Origin: Rubrivivax sp.
Lineage (GTDB): Bacteria > Pseudomonadota > Gammaproteobacteria > Burkholderiales > Burkholderiaceae
Reading direction: 5' to 3'
Length of the DNA stretch: 64,000 nucleotides
Assembly (NCBI GenBank): GCA_016790225.1
Contig: JAEUOZ010000061.1
Coordinates: forward strand, 1-64,000
The notes below the pieces were generated by a model. The model was not told the origin of the DNA and ran no database searches. It saw only the letters and a list, made by a program, of their open reading frames with translations. The position numbers and the translations under genes were made by a program. The first letter of the stretch is position 1. Each line of letters starts with the position of its first letter. Positions 34,260 to 43,600 of the stretch are shown piece after piece.

Positions 34260-36104
34260 ATGGGTGCATCTTCAGCTGGCAGGCGGTCTTCGCCGTCCGC
34301 CGTCCCGGGTGGGCGGCGGCAGCGCTCTGCCGATTTGCTGAAGTGGTTTGCCTTCGGTCGGACAGCGCACACCCCGCATGAACAAGGTCTGTCGGATGCC
34401 ACGGGTGCGGGCCTTCCGCAAGCCGAGTCAAGTCTTCAAGGCGGCGCAGCCACCTCGGACGCCTGGGACGCACAGCCCATCCTGCTGAGCCAGGGCTTCA
34501 CACGCTCCGACTGGACGCCCTGGATCGGCCCGCAGACGCTTGCGGAACTGAAGTTCCGAACCGGCGCCGCCGTGCGCAGCTACCAGGGACCGGCACTGGA
34601 CCTGCTCATCGGCCGGAAGGCCTGGGTGCTCGACAGCCAGCCGCGGGATGCGCTGCTGGCCGCCATCGAAGCCTGCCCGGAGACCCATCAGCAGACCCTG
34701 GCCGAGGCCTGGCAAGTCGTCCGCATGAACGATCAGAGCCAGGTGGCGCCTTCCTCGCGCAGTTGGCCCAACCAGTCCTTCTCCCAGCGTTTGTCTGCTG
34801 CCACCCACCCGGTGTGGCAGCCGCTGTCAGTCTCTGCCGCCTCGGGCGACATCACCGCGATCGCCGTCTCGTGGCCCACGCCAGAGACCTGGGCTGCAGC
34901 ACATGGCAGCGGCGGGCCGATCAACGAATCCGCCTGGGCTGCATCCGAAGCCGACGCGCATCCGCCCTCGTCGCCCTTGCCGCTGCTGGCGGAAACGCGG
35001 ATCGAGGCCATGTGGGCCTGGCGCACGCGCTGGGAATCGCTGCGCGAGCACCACGGCCATGGTGTCGATTTCGATGAGCTGATGCGGCTGATGCGGCAGC
35101 CCAACGAAGGCTGCGTGCTGCTCTGCGCCGGCGCGCCCTACCGGCCTCAGGCCTTGCTGGCTGTGGTCTGCCAGCGCATCCGCAAAGGTTTCACCCTGGG
35201 TGAGCGGCGCATCGGCACGGCCAGCGTGCGGCAGGCCGCGCTGCTGGGCGGCCACGCCGCCGGCGAGATCGACGCCGAGCTGCTGCGGCGCCTGCTGGAG
35301 ATGGCGCGCTCGATGTTCCGCCCCGATCTGTTCAGCATCCGCGAAATCCCGATCGCCTCGCCCACCTACCAGGCGGCACGCGCACTGCCCGCGGGCTGGC
35401 TGGTGACCAGCCCTTCGCGGGTGGACCAGCTGCACTGGACACTCGAGCTGCCCGCAAGCTTCGACGAATATCTGGAGCATCTTGGCAGCAAGTCGCGTCA
35501 ATCGGTGCGCTATGTCATGCGCCGCTGCCGCAAGGAGCTGAGCGTCGGCTTCGAGCTCATCACCCGCGCCGATCAGGTCGACGCTTTCCTGCAGGCGGCC
35601 GAATCGATCAACCGCCGCACCTACCAGTGGCAGGTCGGCGAGCGCGTGCTGCACGATGAGCCCACGCGTGCCGAATACCTGCGCCGCGCGCAGGCGGGCA
35701 CCCTGCGCTGCTATCTGATGACGATCGACGGCCTGCCCGCGGCCTTTGCCCGCGGCCAGTTGCGCGCCGGCGTCTACGAGTACGAAACCCCGGGCTACCT
35801 GCCCGAATACGGCAAGTGGTCGATCGGCACGGTGCTGCTGATGCACAGCATCGAAGACCTGATCCACAGCGGCGCCTGCCGCGTCTTCGATTTTGGCGAA
35901 GGCGGCGATGCGCATGGCTACAAGTCGCGCTTCGGCAACCGCAGCACGCCGGTGCGGGCCCTGGATGTGGCCTGCATCGGGCAGTGGCATGGCCAGGCCG
36001 TCCTGCTCGCACAGGGCGCGCTGGGCCTGCTGAAGAACACGGCACAGGCTATCCTCGGCGAATCCGAGACCAAACGGCGCATCAAGGCTTGGCTGCGCCG
36101 CTGA
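34260..36104 (+). CDS. Large protein with C-terminal GNAT (Acetyltransf_6/CelD-like) domain
   Basis: 614 residues from the ATG at 34260, the most sensible of several possible starts. The last 230 residues are a FemAB/GNAT-like acetyltransferase: EYLEHLGSKSRQSVRYVMRR, AAESINRRTYQWQVGERVLH, LRCYLMTIDGLPAAFARGQL, YETPGYLPEYGKWSIGTVLL and FDFGEGGDAHGYKSRFGNRS. Such domains transfer acyl groups and often sit in polysaccharide or exosortase-related loci. The first 350 residues are unusual: no recognisable domain, Ser/Ala/Pro-rich parts at about 25-60 and 190-250, and ETRIEAMWAWRTRWESLREH leading into a degenerate first half. The palindrome at 34104 may control it. Confidence 0.7.
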   Translation: MGASSAGRRSSPSAVPGGRRQRSADLLKWFAFGRTAHTPHEQGLSDATGAGLPQAESSLQGGAATSDAWDAQPILLSQGFTRSDWTPWIGPQTLAELKFRTGAAVRSYQGPALDLLIGRKAWVLDSQPRDALLAAIEACPETHQQTLAEAWQVVRMNDQSQVAPSSRSWPNQSFSQRLSAATHPVWQPLSVSAASGDITAIAVSWPTPETWAAAHGSGGPINESAWAASEADAHPPSSPLPLLAETRIEAMWAWRTRWESLREHHGHGVDFDELMRLMRQPNEGCVLLCAGAPYRPQALLAVVCQRIRKGFTLGERRIGTASVRQAALLGGHAAGEIDAELLRRLLEMARSMFRPDLFSIREIPIASPTYQAARALPAGWLVTSPSRVDQLHWTLELPASFDEYLEHLGSKSRQSVRYVMRRCRKELSVGFELITRADQVDAFLQAAESINRRTYQWQVGERVLHDEPTRAEYLRRAQAGTLRCYLMTIDGLPAAFARGQLRAGVYEYETPGYLPEYGKWSIGTVLLMHSIEDLIHSGACRVFDFGEGGDAHGYKSRFGNRSTPVRALDVACIGQWHGQAVLLAQGALGLLKNTAQAILGESETKRRIKAWLRR

Positions 36105-36112
36105 CGCGGCCC

Positions 36113-37216
36113 ATGCACGACGTTCCCGAGGCCCCCGCGGCCGCTGCCTTCACCGCCTCTGGCGCCCCAGCCCTGCTCGATGGCCTGACCGACGTGCCGG
36201 GCCTGCTGGTCGGCCACTACACCGAACCGCGTCGACCCACCGGCTGCACCGTGGTGCTGTGCGAACCGCAGGGCGCCGTGTGCGGGGTGGCCCAGCGCGG
36301 AGGCGCCCCCGGCACGCGCGAAACCGATCTCCTGCGTCCGGAGAACGTCGTCGAGCGCGTGCACGCCGTGCTGCTGAGCGGCGGCAGTGCCTTCGGCCTG
36401 GACGCAGCCACGGGCGTGATGCGCTGGCTGGAAGAGCAAGGCCGCGGCCTGCCGGTGGGCCTGGCAAACCGGGCAAGGCCCATCCGCGTGCCCATCGTGC
36501 CCGCAGCCGTGATCTTTGATCTGTGGGTGGGCGACAGCGCCATCCGCCCGGGTGCAGCGGCGGGCCACGCGGCCTGCTGCGCGGCGCAAGGCGGCCGCAT
36601 CGCTCAAGGCTCGGTGGGCGCCGGCACCGGCGCCACGGTCGGCAAACTCTTCGGCTGGGCCCGCGCGATGCGCGGCGGCATCGGCAGCGCCTCGGCGCGG
36701 GTGGGGGAAGTGACCGTCGCCGCGCTGATCGTGGCCAACCCGATCGGCGATGTGCGGGCCGCCGATGGCTCGCTGCTGGCCGGCGCGCGATGCCATCCGG
36801 ACACGCTGGACCTGGTCGACACCGAGGCCAGCCTGCTGCGCGGCAACGCGCCCTCCGAAGCGCTGCGGGCCATGCAGGCCAGCGCCACCACCATCGGCGT
36901 CATCGCCACCGACGCGCGCTTGAACAAGGCCGAGGCCACGCAGCTGGCCTCGCTGGCGCATGCCGGCCTCGCACGTGCCGTCAGCCCGCTGACACCTCAC
37001 GATGGCGACACCTTCTTTGCGCTGGCCACCGGCGGCGCCGGCGTGCCAGGCGACCTGTCGCTGCTGGGCGCGCTGGCTGCGGACTGCGTGAGCCGCGCGA
37101 TCCGACACGCCGTGCTGGCCGCAGACAGCCTGGCCGACCCCGGCGTGCCGTCCGCGCGCGCGCGGCAAGATCGTGCGGCCTCGGCCTCGGGCGCGGGCGC
37201 GGGCGCGGGCGCATGA
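36113..37216 (+). CDS. P1-family (DmpA/NylC-like) self-processing peptidase or amidohydrolase
   Basis: 367 residues. Features are LTDVPGLLVGHYTEPRRPTG, LSGGSAFGLDAATGVMRWLE, GSVGAGTGATVGKLFGWARA, VAALIVANPIGDVRAADGSL and the nucleophile region ATTIGVIATDARLNKAEATQ. Proenzymes of this fold cleave themselves before a Thr or Ser that becomes the N-terminal nucleophile; in relatives an Asn often precedes it, here an Ala. They hydrolyse N-terminal residues or cyclic amides. The C-terminus is an Ala/Gly/Ser tail from four GGGCGC units that run into the next gene's start codon. The stop overlaps rsuA by ATGA (37213-37216). Confidence 0.85.
   Translation: MHDVPEAPAAAAFTASGAPALLDGLTDVPGLLVGHYTEPRRPTGCTVVLCEPQGAVCGVAQRGGAPGTRETDLLRPENVVERVHAVLLSGGSAFGLDAATGVMRWLEEQGRGLPVGLANRARPIRVPIVPAAVIFDLWVGDSAIRPGAAAGHAACCAAQGGRIAQGSVGAGTGATVGKLFGWARAMRGGIGSASARVGEVTVAALIVANPIGDVRAADGSLLAGARCHPDTLDLVDTEASLLRGNAPSEALRAMQASATTIGVIATDARLNKAEATQLASLAHAGLARAVSPLTPHDGDTFFALATGGAGVPGDLSLLGALAADCVSRAIRHAVLAADSLADPGVPSARARQDRAASASGAGAGAGA
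37189..37212 (+). repeat. Four tandem GGGCGC units abutting the rsuA start codon
   Basis: The hexamer GGGCGC occurs four times without change and ends at the base before the rsuA ATG. It encodes the Gly-Ala tail of the P1 peptidase. Because the unit is six bases, slippage would change the tail by two residues without shifting frame, but it would also alter the distance from any ribosome site to the rsuA start. No standard Shine-Dalgarno sequence is visible there. Confidence 0.85.
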
Positions 37217-37983
37217 GACTGGCGCAGATCCTCTTCAGCCAGGGGTTCGGTTCGCGCCGGGAGTGCATCGGCCGCATCCTGGACGGGCAGGTGCGCATCG
37301 CCGGTGCCGTCTGCGAAGACCCCGATGAAGAGTTCGACCTGACCGGGCTGGTCTTCGACGTCCAGGGCCGTACCTGGCCCTACACCGAACGGGCGCTGGT
37401 GATGCTGCACAAGCCGGCCGGCTACGAGTGCTCGATGAAGCCGCGCCATCACCCCAGCGTGATGAGCCTGCTGCCGCTGCCGCTGCGTGTGCGCGGCCTG
37501 CAGCCGGTCGGGCGGCTGGACGAAGACACCACCGGGCTGCTGCTGCTCACCGACGACGGGCCCTTGATCCACAGGCTCACCTCGCCGCGCCACCACGTGC
37601 CCAAGGTCTACGACGTGCGCTGCCGGCACACGGTGAGCGCCGCGCAGCTGCAGGCGCTGCGGTCCGGCGTGGTGCTGGACGATGACCCCAAGCCGGTTCG
37701 TGCAGCTGCCGCCGAGGCCGAGGAGGGCTCGCAGAACCTGCGACTCACGCTGACCGAAGGCAAGTACCACCAGGTCAAGCGCATGCTGGCCGCCGTGGGC
37801 AACCGGGTCGATGCCCTGCACCGCAGCCGCATCGGCGGCCTGGCCCTGCCGCAGGACCTGCGGGCAGGCGACTGGGCCTGGGTGCCCGATGCGGCGCTGG
37901 TCTTGCCGCCCGCGGCGGGCAGCAACGAAGCCGTTTCGGCCGCCCCGCAGCGCCGGCCTGCGGGCTTCAGCCCGTCGTCATAA
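37213..37983 (+). CDS. rsuA: 16S rRNA pseudouridine synthase, RsuA family
   Basis: 256 residues. The N-terminal S4 RNA-binding domain is MRLAQILFSQGFGSRRECIG and VRIAGAV. The catalytic loop is LQPVGRLDEDTTGLLLLTDD with the nucleophilic Asp after GRL, followed by SPRHHVPKVYDVRC and LTEGKYHQVKRMLAAVGNRV. RsuA makes pseudouridine 516 of 16S rRNA. The tail PPAAGSNEAVSAAPQRRPAG is an extension beyond the usual end. Translation is probably coupled to the upstream peptidase through the ATGA overlap. The ribF start lies seven bases after its stop. Confidence 0.88.
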   Translation: MRLAQILFSQGFGSRRECIGRILDGQVRIAGAVCEDPDEEFDLTGLVFDVQGRTWPYTERALVMLHKPAGYECSMKPRHHPSVMSLLPLPLRVRGLQPVGRLDEDTTGLLLLTDDGPLIHRLTSPRHHVPKVYDVRCRHTVSAAQLQALRSGVVLDDDPKPVRAAAAEAEEGSQNLRLTLTEGKYHQVKRMLAAVGNRVDALHRSRIGGLALPQDLRAGDWAWVPDAALVLPPAAGSNEAVSAAPQRRPAGFSPSS

Positions 37984-37990
37984 TCCGGCG

Positions 37991-38953
37991 ATGCAGGTTC
38001 TTCGCGGGCTGCCGGATCCTTCGCAGGCCGGATGCGCCCTCACCATCGGCAACTTCGACGGCGTGCATCGTGGCCACCAGGCGATGCTGGCGCTGCTGAC
38101 GCACGAGGCACGCCAGCGCGGCCTGCCGGCCTGCGTGCTGACCTTCGAGCCGCACCCGCGCGACTTCTTCTCCCAGCGTCTGGGCAAGCCCGAACTCGCG
38201 CCCGCCCGTGTCTCGACGCTGCGCGATTCGATGATCGAGCTGGCCCGCTGCGGCGTGGATCGCGTGGTGGTGCTGCGTTTCGACGAGCGGCTGGCTTCGC
38301 TCACGCCACAGGCTTTCATCGACGACATCCTGCTGCGCGGCCTGGGCGCGCGCTACGTGCTGGTGGGTGATGATTTCCGCTTCGGGGCCCGGCGCGCGGG
38401 CGACTATGCGCTGCTGGACGCCGCAGGCGGCGCCGCGGGTTTTGACGTCGCCCGCATGCTCAGCTATGAAGTGCATGGTCTGCGCGTCTCCAGCTCTGCC
38501 GTGCGGGACGCACTGGCGGCCGGCGACATGCCACGCGCCAGGCAGCTGCTGGGGCGCCACTACGCCGTCAGCGGCCATGTGCTGCACGGGCGCCGGCTCG
38601 GCCGCAGCCTGGGCTTTCGCACCCTCAATCAACGCTTCGGGCACCCGAGGCCTGCGGCCATGGGCATCTTCGTCTCGCGCGTGCGGGGCCTGAGCGATGA
38701 ACCGCTGGCCGCCGTCTCCAGCCTGGGCGTGCGCCCGACCATCGAAGACGCCGGCCGTGTGCTGCTGGAAACCCACGTGCTGCAATGGCCGGGCACCCTG
38801 GCCACGGATGCCGGCTACGGCCGCTGCATCAGCGTGGAGCTGCTGCACCGCTTGCATGAAGAGCGGCGTTATCCCTCGCTGGAGGTGCTGCAGGCCGCCA
38901 TTGCGCAGGACACGGCCGACGCGCGGGTCTGGCACGCGGCCACAGCAGGGTGA
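37991..38953 (+). CDS. ribF: Bifunctional riboflavin kinase/FMN adenylyltransferase
   Basis: 320 residues. The N-terminal adenylyltransferase domain has LTIGNFDGVHRGHQAMLALL, TFEPHPRDFF and LVGDDFRFGARRAGDY; SSSAVRDALAAGDMPRARQL links to the C-terminal kinase domain. That domain has GRSLGFRTLN where most relatives read G-R-x-x-G-x-P-T-A-N: the Thr and Asn that contact Mg-ATP are kept but Pro and Ala are replaced. The enzyme makes FMN and FAD from riboflavin. The length is standard. In many proteobacteria ribF precedes ileS and lspA, as here, but a mipA gene on the opposite strand has been inserted between them. Confidence 0.92.
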   Translation: MQVLRGLPDPSQAGCALTIGNFDGVHRGHQAMLALLTHEARQRGLPACVLTFEPHPRDFFSQRLGKPELAPARVSTLRDSMIELARCGVDRVVVLRFDERLASLTPQAFIDDILLRGLGARYVLVGDDFRFGARRAGDYALLDAAGGAAGFDVARMLSYEVHGLRVSSSAVRDALAAGDMPRARQLLGRHYAVSGHVLHGRRLGRSLGFRTLNQRFGHPRPAAMGIFVSRVRGLSDEPLAAVSSLGVRPTIEDAGRVLLETHVLQWPGTLATDAGYGRCISVELLHRLHEERRYPSLEVLQAAIAQDTADARVWHAATAG

Positions 38954-39016
38954 TCGACCCCGGGCGCGCAGTCCTCGCTGCGCCGACCCGACCCAGCGTC
39001 ACGACCGCGTCGCGCT

Positions 39017-39952
39017 TCAGAACCGCCAGACCAGCCCGCTGCTCAGCGTCACCCCGCCGCGCTGCTGCGTCAGCGGGCTGCGGGCCGCCGGGCCCAGCAG
39101 CTGGGTGGCGGTGACGCCGGCAAAGCCCGCCCAGCGATCGGAGAGTTCGGCGCGCCAGGTGGCCGACAGGCGCGCATCGCGCAAGCCGGCGCCTGCCCGA
39201 TAGACCGGATAGCCGGAGCGTTGCGACTGTTCGGGCGTGATGCCATGCCAGGCCTGCATCTGGCTCTCGGTCGCGGCTGTCAGACCCGCGGCGACGGCAA
39301 AGCTGCTGTCGGCATCCAGGGCCCAGCTGCGCGTGAGCGACAGATCGAAGAGCGTGCCGCCGACGCGTCGGCTGAGGTCGAAGGCCAGGCCTGCGCGCAG
39401 CTGCCACTGCGGCTGCGGGGTCCAGCGCAGCGACACCCGGCCTTGCACGGTGCGCGGGATCTCGCCCAGGCCGGCCAGCGTCGGGCTGTCGTACTCGTTG
39501 CGCCCGCCCTCGCGGCGCAAGCCCAGGCTGAATCGCAGCGTCTGCCCGCGGTGCACCAGCGCGCCCAGCCCGCCATCGACGTTGTCGCGGCGCTTCGTCG
39601 TGAAACCCCCGGCGCCAGAGAGCGACCAGCGGCCCCAGCGGATGAATCCTGCCGGGCGCAAGCCCGTGCTGCGACCCTCGGCACCGGGGTAGTCAGGGCC
39701 ATCGGCCACGAAGAGGCCGAGCGCGCCTTCGATGTCGCGCTCCCGCGGCTTGGGCTCTGAGGGCCTCGCCGTGGCGCTCGGCTGCGCCGCTGCAGCGTCG
39801 GCCGCCCGGGCATCGGCCGCCTGGGCATCTGCCATCCGCAGATCGGCCGCCTGGGCGGGATTCGAGCCCGACCAAGCGCAGAACAGCCCGAAGAGTCCCG
39901 CCGTCCACGCGGCCTGCCGCCGGCGTGGCCGGCTAAAATGAGGGGATGTCAT
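39017..39952 (-). CDS. mipA: MipA/OmpV-family outer-membrane protein
   Basis: 311 residues. After a signal peptide (to about NPAQA) there is a low-complexity stretch of Ala-Asp repeats (RMADAQAADARAADAAAAQ) before the beta-barrel. Barrel features are GLFVADGPDYPGAEGRSTGL, RPAGFIRWGRWSLSGAGGFT, FSLGLRREGGRNEYDSPTLA and the terminal SSGLVWRF with C-terminal Phe, the outer-membrane insertion signal. MipA proteins link the outer membrane to murein-remodelling enzymes. The 214 bases between its start (39952) and ileS hold the divergent promoters. Convergent with ribF. Confidence 0.85.
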   Translation of the reverse strand: MTSPHFSRPRRRQAAWTAGLFGLFCAWSGSNPAQAADLRMADAQAADARAADAAAAQPSATARPSEPKPRERDIEGALGLFVADGPDYPGAEGRSTGLRPAGFIRWGRWSLSGAGGFTTKRRDNVDGGLGALVHRGQTLRFSLGLRREGGRNEYDSPTLAGLGEIPRTVQGRVSLRWTPQPQWQLRAGLAFDLSRRVGGTLFDLSLTRSWALDADSSFAVAAGLTAATESQMQAWHGITPEQSQRSGYPVYRAGAGLRDARLSATWRAELSDRWAGFAGVTATQLLGPAARSPLTQQRGGVTLSSGLVWRF

Positions 39953-40166
39953 CGTCTGGTGATTCCTGTCCCTGGCACCCGGGCGGCCTGCAAGCCACCG
40001 GGCGCCGGTTTCATGCGGCCACGCGCAGGCAATCCACGCGCGATCGAATTTCCCGCTGCGCCGGTTGATCCCGCACGCACCTGGCCGGCCCGCCCGGGCT
40101 TCCTGGCAGCAGGTGCCCCGTTGACCCCCATTCGATGCGCGTCGCTGCCGCGGCGCCCCACCTGAC

Positions 40167-43043
40167 ATGACCAGCCCAGACCACAGCAAGACCCTCAACC
40201 TGCCCGATACCGCCTTTCCCATGCGTGGGGATCTCGCCCGGCGCGAGCCCGCCTGGGTGAAGGCCTGGAACGAGCAGGGCCTGTACAAACGCCTGCGCGA
40301 TGCCCGCCGCGGCGCGCCGCTCTTCGTCCTGCACGACGGGCCACCTTACGCGAACGGGCAGATCCACATCGGGCATGCGGTCAACAAGGTGCTCAAGGAC
40401 ATGGTCGTCAAGGCGCGCCAACTCGCCGGTTTCGACGCGCACTACGTGCCCGGCTGGGATTGCCACGGGCTGCCGATCGAGAACGCCATCGAAAGGCAGT
40501 TCGGCCGCAAGCTCACGCGCGACGAGATGCAGGCCAGGAGCCGCGCCTATGCCACGGACCAGATCGGCCAGCAGATGGCCGATTTCCAGCGCCTGGGCGT
40601 GCTGGGCGACTGGGGCAGCCGCTACGCCACGATGGACAAGGCCAACGAGGCCGGAGAGATCCGCGCCTTCAAGCGCGTGATCGAGCGCGGCTTCGTCTAC
40701 CGCGGCCTCAAGCCGGTGTACTGGTGCTTCGATTGCGGCTCTTCGCTGGCGGAGTTCGAGATCGAGTATGCCGACAAGAAGAGCCAGTCGGTCGATGTCG
40801 CCTTCCTGTGCGCCGAGCCGCAGAAGCTGGCGCAGGCCTTCGGCCTGGCCGCGCTGCACAAGGACGCCTATGCCGTGATCTGGACGACCACCGCGTGGAC
40901 GCTGCCGGCCAACCAGGCGCTCAACCTGAACCCGGCGCTGGACTATGCGCTGGTGGACACGCCGCGCGGCCTGCTGGTGCTGGCGGCTTCGCTGGTGGAA
41001 GCCTGCCTCGCGCGCTACAAGCTGGACGGCCAGGTGCTGGTGACGACCCGCGGCGAGAAGCTCGGCGGGATCAACTTCCACCATCCGCTGTCTCATGTGG
41101 ATGCGGGTTATGCACGCTTGAGCCCGGTGTACCTGGCCGACTACGCCACGGCCGATGACGGCACCGGCATCGTGCACTCCGCACCGGCCTACGGCGTGGA
41201 GGATTTCAACTCCTGCGTCGCGCATGGCCTGCAGCTGAACGACATCATCAACCCCGTGCAGGGCCAGGGCAGCTACGCGGCCGATTTCCCGCTCTTTGGC
41301 GGCCAGAACATCTGGAAGGCCGTGCCGGTGATCATTGATGCGCTGGAGGCCGCCGGGCGCCTGCTGGCCACGCAGAGCTTTGCCCACAGCTACCCGCACT
41401 GCTGGCGCCACAAGACACCGGTGATCTACCGCGCCGCGGCGCAGTGGTTCGTGCGCATGGACGAAGAGACCCCCGGCACACGCGGCATCTTCACAAGCGA
41501 CAAGGCGCCGCGCACGCTGCGCCAGCTGGCGCTGGACGCGATCGACCGCACGGGCTTCTACCCCGAGAACGGCCGGGCGCGGCTGCGCGACATGATTGCC
41601 AACCGTCCGGACTGGTGCATCAGCCGCCAGCGCAGCTGGGGCGTGCCGCTGCCCTTTTTCCTGCACAAGGACACGGGCGAACCGCATCCGCGCACGATGG
41701 AGATCCTGGATCGTGCCGCCGACATCGTGGAAGCCGGTGGCATCGAAGCCTGGAGCCGCGCCACGGCTGAAGAGATCCTGGGCGCCGAAGATGCGGCGCA
41801 CTACAGCAAGAGCAGCGACATCCTGGAGGTCTGGTTCGATTCCGGCAGCACCTTCTGGCACGTGCTGCGCGGCACGCATGCCGGGCTGCACCATGGCACG
41901 GGCTTCCACGAGACTGGCCCCGAAGCCGATCTCTACCTCGAAGGCCATGACCAGCACCGCGGCTGGTTCCACAGCTCCCTGCTGCTGGGCTGCGCGCTCT
42001 TCGATCGCGCGCCCTACCGCGGCCTGCTCACCCATGGCTTCACCGTGGATGGCCAGGGCCGCAAGATGAGCAAGAGCCTGGGCAACACGGTGGTCCCGCA
42101 GGAGGTGAGCGGCAAGCTGGGCGCCGAGATCATCCGGCTGTGGGTGGCCGCCACCGATTACTCGGGCGATCTGGCCATCGACGACAAGATCCTGGCGCGT
42201 GTGGTGGATGCCTACCGGCGCATCCGCAACACCCTGCGCTTCATGCTGGCCAATACCAGCGACTTCGATCCCGCGGCCGACCGGCTGCCCACGGAACGTC
42301 TGCTGGAGATCGATCGCTGGATGCTCTCGCGCGCGGCGCAGTTCCAGGCCGAGGTGCTGCAGCACTACGAGGTCTACGAGTTCCACCCCGTGGTCTCCAA
42401 GCTGCAGGTCTTCTGCAGCGAGGACCTGGGCGCCTTCTACCTGGACGTGTTGAAGGACCGCCTCTACACCAGCCCGCCGCGCTCGCGCGCGCGGCGCTCG
42501 GCACAGACAGCACTGTGGACGCTGACGCACGCGATGCTGCGCTGGATGGCACCTTTCCTGAGCTTCACGGCCGAAGAAGCCTGGCCGGTGCTGGCGCCAG
42601 GTGAATCGCCCTCGGTGTTCACCGAGACCTACTGGCGCTTCGATGCGCCCGATGAGGCCTTGCTGGCGCGCTGGTCGCGCATCCGCGAGATCCGCGAGGC
42701 GGTCAACAAGGAGATCGAGACCGTGCGCACGGCCGGCGGCGTCGGCTCGTCGCTGCAGGCCAACGTCCGTGTCGAGGTGAGCGCCACCGACCACGCCTTG
42801 CTGGCCTCGCTGGGCGAAGACCTGAAGTTCGTCTTCATCACCTCGGTGGCCGAGCTCGCCCAGGTGACCGATGCCGGGGGAGGCGAGACGCTGAAGATCA
42901 CGGTCACGCCGTCTGCCGCCCGCAAGTGCGGACGCTGCTGGCACTGGCGCGACGACGTGGGCCACGACGCGGCGCACCCGGATCTGTGCGGGCGCTGCAC
43001 CAGCAACCTCTTCGGCAGCGGTGAAGCGCGGGAGATCGCCTGA
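40167..43043 (+). CDS. ileS: Isoleucyl-tRNA synthetase
   Basis: 958 residues, full length. The HIGH motif is at residues 67-70 in [22 protein letters not shown] follows, editing-domain segments [17 protein letters not shown] and YGVEDFNSC are present, and KMSKS lies at 633-637. A C-terminal zinc module [11 protein letters not shown] with [11 protein letters not shown] completes the bacterial type. It charges tRNA-Ile in the cytoplasm. The gene is immediately followed by lspA, with the lspA ATG adjoining the ileS stop. A 1148-codon open frame on the opposite strand is a GC-rich shadow. Confidence 0.97.
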   Translation: MTSPDHSKTLNLPDTAFPMRGDLARREPAWVKAWNEQGLYKRLRDARRGAPLFVLHDGPPYANGQIHIGHAVNKVLKDMVVKARQLAGFDAHYVPGWDCHGLPIENAIERQFGRKLTRDEMQARSRAYATDQIGQQMADFQRLGVLGDWGSRYATMDKANEAGEIRAFKRVIERGFVYRGLKPVYWCFDCGSSLAEFEIEYADKKSQSVDVAFLCAEPQKLAQAFGLAALHKDAYAVIWTTTAWTLPANQALNLNPALDYALVDTPRGLLVLAASLVEACLARYKLDGQVLVTTRGEKLGGINFHHPLSHVDAGYARLSPVYLADYATADDGTGIVHSAPAYGVEDFNSCVAHGLQLNDIINPVQGQGSYAADFPLFGGQNIWKAVPVIIDALEAAGRLLATQSFAHSYPHCWRHKTPVIYRAAAQWFVRMDEETPGTRGIFTSDKAPRTLRQLALDAIDRTGFYPENGRARLRDMIANRPDWCISRQRSWGVPLPFFLHKDTGEPHPRTMEILDRAADIVEAGGIEAWSRATAEEILGAEDAAHYSKSSDILEVWFDSGSTFWHVLRGTHAGLHHGTGFHETGPEADLYLEGHDQHRGWFHSSLLLGCALFDRAPYRGLLTHGFTVDGQGRKMSKSLGNTVVPQEVSGKLGAEIIRLWVAATDYSGDLAIDDKILARVVDAYRRIRNTLRFMLANTSDFDPAADRLPTERLLEIDRWMLSRAAQFQAEVLQHYEVYEFHPVVSKLQVFCSEDLGAFYLDVLKDRLYTSPPRSRARRSAQTALWTLTHAMLRWMAPFLSFTAEEAWPVLAPGESPSVFTETYWRFDAPDEALLARWSRIREIREAVNKEIETVRTAGGVGSSLQANVRVEVSATDHALLASLGEDLKFVFITSVAELAQVTDAGGGETLKITVTPSAARKCGRCWHWRDDVGHDAAHPDLCGRCTSNLFGSGEAREIA

Positions 43044-43559
43044 ATGAGCCGCTCCTCCGGCGCCGCACCCGGCATGACCCTGTGGCTGGGCCTGGCCGTG
43101 ATCGTGATCCTGGCGGATCAGGTCACGAAGATGATGATCCTCGGCGCCTTCCAGCTGGGTGACACGCTGCCGGTGACGAGCTTCTTCAATCTCGTGCGGG
43201 TGCACAACACCGGCGCGGCCTTCTCCTTCCTGGCCGGTGCGTCGGGCTGGCAACGCTGGTTCTTCATCACGCTGGGTTTCGTGGCCTCGGCCTTCATCAT
43301 CTGGATGATCCGCAGCCACCCGACGCAGAAGCTCTTCTGCTTCGCGGTGAGCATGATCATGGGTGGTGCGCTGGGCAACGTGGTGGACCGCATGCTGCAC
43401 GGCTACGTGGTCGATTTCCTGCAGTTCCGCTTCAGCGTCCTGGAGCCCATCTTCCACGGCGGCTACTTCCCCAGCTTCAACGTGGCCGACAGCGCCATCA
43501 CCCTGGGCGCCATCTGCCTGATCCTGGACGAGATCCTGCGCGTCCGGCGGGGCCGTTAG
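43044..43559 (+). CDS. lspA: Lipoprotein signal peptidase (signal peptidase II)
   Basis: 171 residues with four membrane spans. Catalytic Asp residues lie in [19 protein letters not shown] and [17 protein letters not shown], with the conserved [15 protein letters not shown] loop. LspA cleaves lipoprotein signal peptides after diacylglyceryl modification in the inner membrane. It starts directly after the ileS stop, the common proteobacterial arrangement. One client encoded in this window is probably the Ig/RCC1 lipoprotein at 53949. Convergent with the metallopeptidase gene. Confidence 0.96.
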   Translation: MSRSSGAAPGMTLWLGLAVIVILADQVTKMMILGAFQLGDTLPVTSFFNLVRVHNTGAAFSFLAGASGWQRWFFITLGFVASAFIIWMIRSHPTQKLFCFAVSMIMGGALGNVVDRMLHGYVVDFLQFRFSVLEPIFHGGYFPSFNVADSAITLGAICLILDEILRVRRGR

Positions 43560-43600
43560 CCCGGGCTGTCTTCGACGCGCCCCGCAGGCCGCCCAGCCTG

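Noticed and set aside
40011..43457. Open frame of 1148 codons on the minus strand opposite ileS
   Set aside because: It mirrors the codon periodicity of ileS, is rich in His, Gln, Arg and Ala, and has no recognisable domain. It is a GC-rich antisense shadow.
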